This document shows positions 33,014 through 33,618 of a DNA stretch of 33,618 nucleotides, piece after piece. The stretch lies in the NCBI GenBank assembly GCA_948467495.1, contig CAOKEO010000021.1, positions 1-33,618 of the forward strand, in the 5' to 3' direction. Position 1 is the first letter of the stretch. Each line of letters starts with the position of its first letter. Source of the stretch: an uncultured Clostridium sp. (GTDB taxonomy: Bacteria; Bacillota; Clostridia; TANB77; CAG-508). The translations under genes and the position numbers were made by a program. Below the pieces are notes generated by a model. That model worked only from the letters and a program-made list of their open reading frames with translations, searched no databases and was not told the origin of the DNA.

Positions 33014-33541
33014 TTAATAATAATGTTTTATTTCATCATTATTATGAAAAAAGCTATTTATTTGTTCAGTATCTTTTATATCATTTTCTAAAATCCATAT
33101 ACATTTACTTATAAAATTATGAGTTATAATAAGAACATTTTTATTCTTATCCCTTTTATTTATTTCATCAAGAAAAGCTTTTACTCTTTTTAGCCCTGCT
33201 GCTAAAGTTTCAGCTCCTTCTGGTGTTCTTTCTGTATCTAATGAGTTCCAAGAACTCTTATCTATATTTTTTCTTGATTGCCCTAACATTGTTCCTGGCT
33301 CTCTTTCTGCAAGTCTTGAATCATATAAAATTTCGTTTTGAGGTGCTACAATTATTGCTGTTTGCTTTGCTCTATTAATAGGTGAAGAATATACAACATC
33401 AAATTGAATATTTTGTAGTTTGTTTCTTATTTCATTTGCTTGTAAAACCCCTTTATCTGTCAATTGTTCATCATTCCACCCACTAACAATTCCTTCAACA
33501 TTAGATGGAACTTGTCCATGCCTAACAACATATAAATTCAT
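33014..33541 (-). CDS. Histidine phosphatase family protein
   Basis: 175 residues of the phosphoglycerate mutase-like fold. LYVVRHGQ holds the catalytic RHG, VVYSSPINRAKQTA the second Arg, LAEREPGTMLG the acid/base Glu, and LIITHNFISK the second His. The substrate cannot be told; such small single-domain members are often general or sugar-phosphate phosphatases. It is a little shorter than the usual 190-210 residues. AGGAG precedes the ATG. Confidence 0.88.
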   Translation of the reverse strand: MNLYVVRHGQVPSNVEGIVSGWNDEQLTDKGVLQANEIRNKLQNIQFDVVYSSPINRAKQTAIIVAPQNEILYDSRLAEREPGTMLGQSRKNIDKSSWNSLDTERTPEGAETLAAGLKRVKAFLDEINKRDKNKNVLIITHNFISKCIWILENDIKDTEQINSFFHNNDEIKHYY

Positions 33542-33618
33542 TTAATTTTCTCCTATCTCTTAAAAACAATCTGTTAACTTAAATGAAAATTGAAACCTCA
33601 AACTCCTAGTGATATAAT

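Overview
Organism. The window is AT-rich and about 33.6 kb long. It carries strong Shine-Dalgarno sites (AGGAGG type), TTGACA/TATAAT-type promoters and a gene set typical of Bacillota: the ireB-ruvX-UPF0473 trio, rbgA, mini-RNase III, GH25/LysM lysozyme and a Tad-like ATPase. This fits a low-GC Clostridia-like bacterium, probably an uncultured gut lineage. UGA is used as a normal stop.

Layout. 1-760: the C-terminal end of a large serine recombinase, so the edge of a mobile element, then hairpins. 761-847: tRNA-Leu(CAA). 910-5466 (minus): an envelope block with a GH25 lysozyme with three LysM repeats, a large coiled-coil protein of unknown function and a membrane-anchored polysaccharide deacetylase. 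5557-5737: first copy of a hairpin repeat. 5936-6310: a Cys-rich orphan gene. 6391-10836: metG and a Ca2+-type P-type ATPase. 11215-11868: a Fic protein. 11.89-17.84 kb: an integrated element next to tRNA-Glu(CTC), with a serine recombinase, a rolling-circle Rep, small accessory genes, an XRE repressor and a membrane protein, bounded by an imperfect 18/19-bp repeat. 18.2-19.55 kb: mini-RNase III and rbgA. 19.6-20.9 kb: a decayed element (recombinase fragment, KilA-N pseudogene) whose far edge still carries a degenerate second copy of the rbgA 5' end. 21.1-28.5 kb (minus): membrane protein, UPF0473, ruvX, ireB, a GAF/degenerate-GGDEF protein, a TadZ/CpaE-like ATPase with AT-hooks, a small membrane protein and a G5-SH3-glucosaminidase autolysin. 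28.7-33.5 kb: two unknown membrane-anchored proteins, an acyl-CoA synthetase, a dinD pseudogene and a histidine phosphatase with a broken partial duplicate.

Main observation. Four otherwise healthy genes (lysozyme, deacetylase, element recombinase, TadZ-like ATPase) are each split once. In every case the break is an in-frame CGG followed by A, and moving +1 so that GGA (Gly) is read restores the full protein. CGG is very rare as a codon here. This is either +1 recoding at a hungry CGG codon, analogous to the +1 shifts described at TGGA in glass-sponge mitochondria, or a systematic sequence error at that tetramer. Two in-frame CGG-A codons in the orphan gene at 5936 argue against an absolute rule.

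Second observation. A family of 120-180 bp hairpin elements (four full copies, one coreless) has long outer stems that differ between copies yet still pair, a conserved core and, in three members, terminal GTAAC...GTTAC inverted repeats. Each lies just upstream of a gene and in one consistent orientation relative to it.
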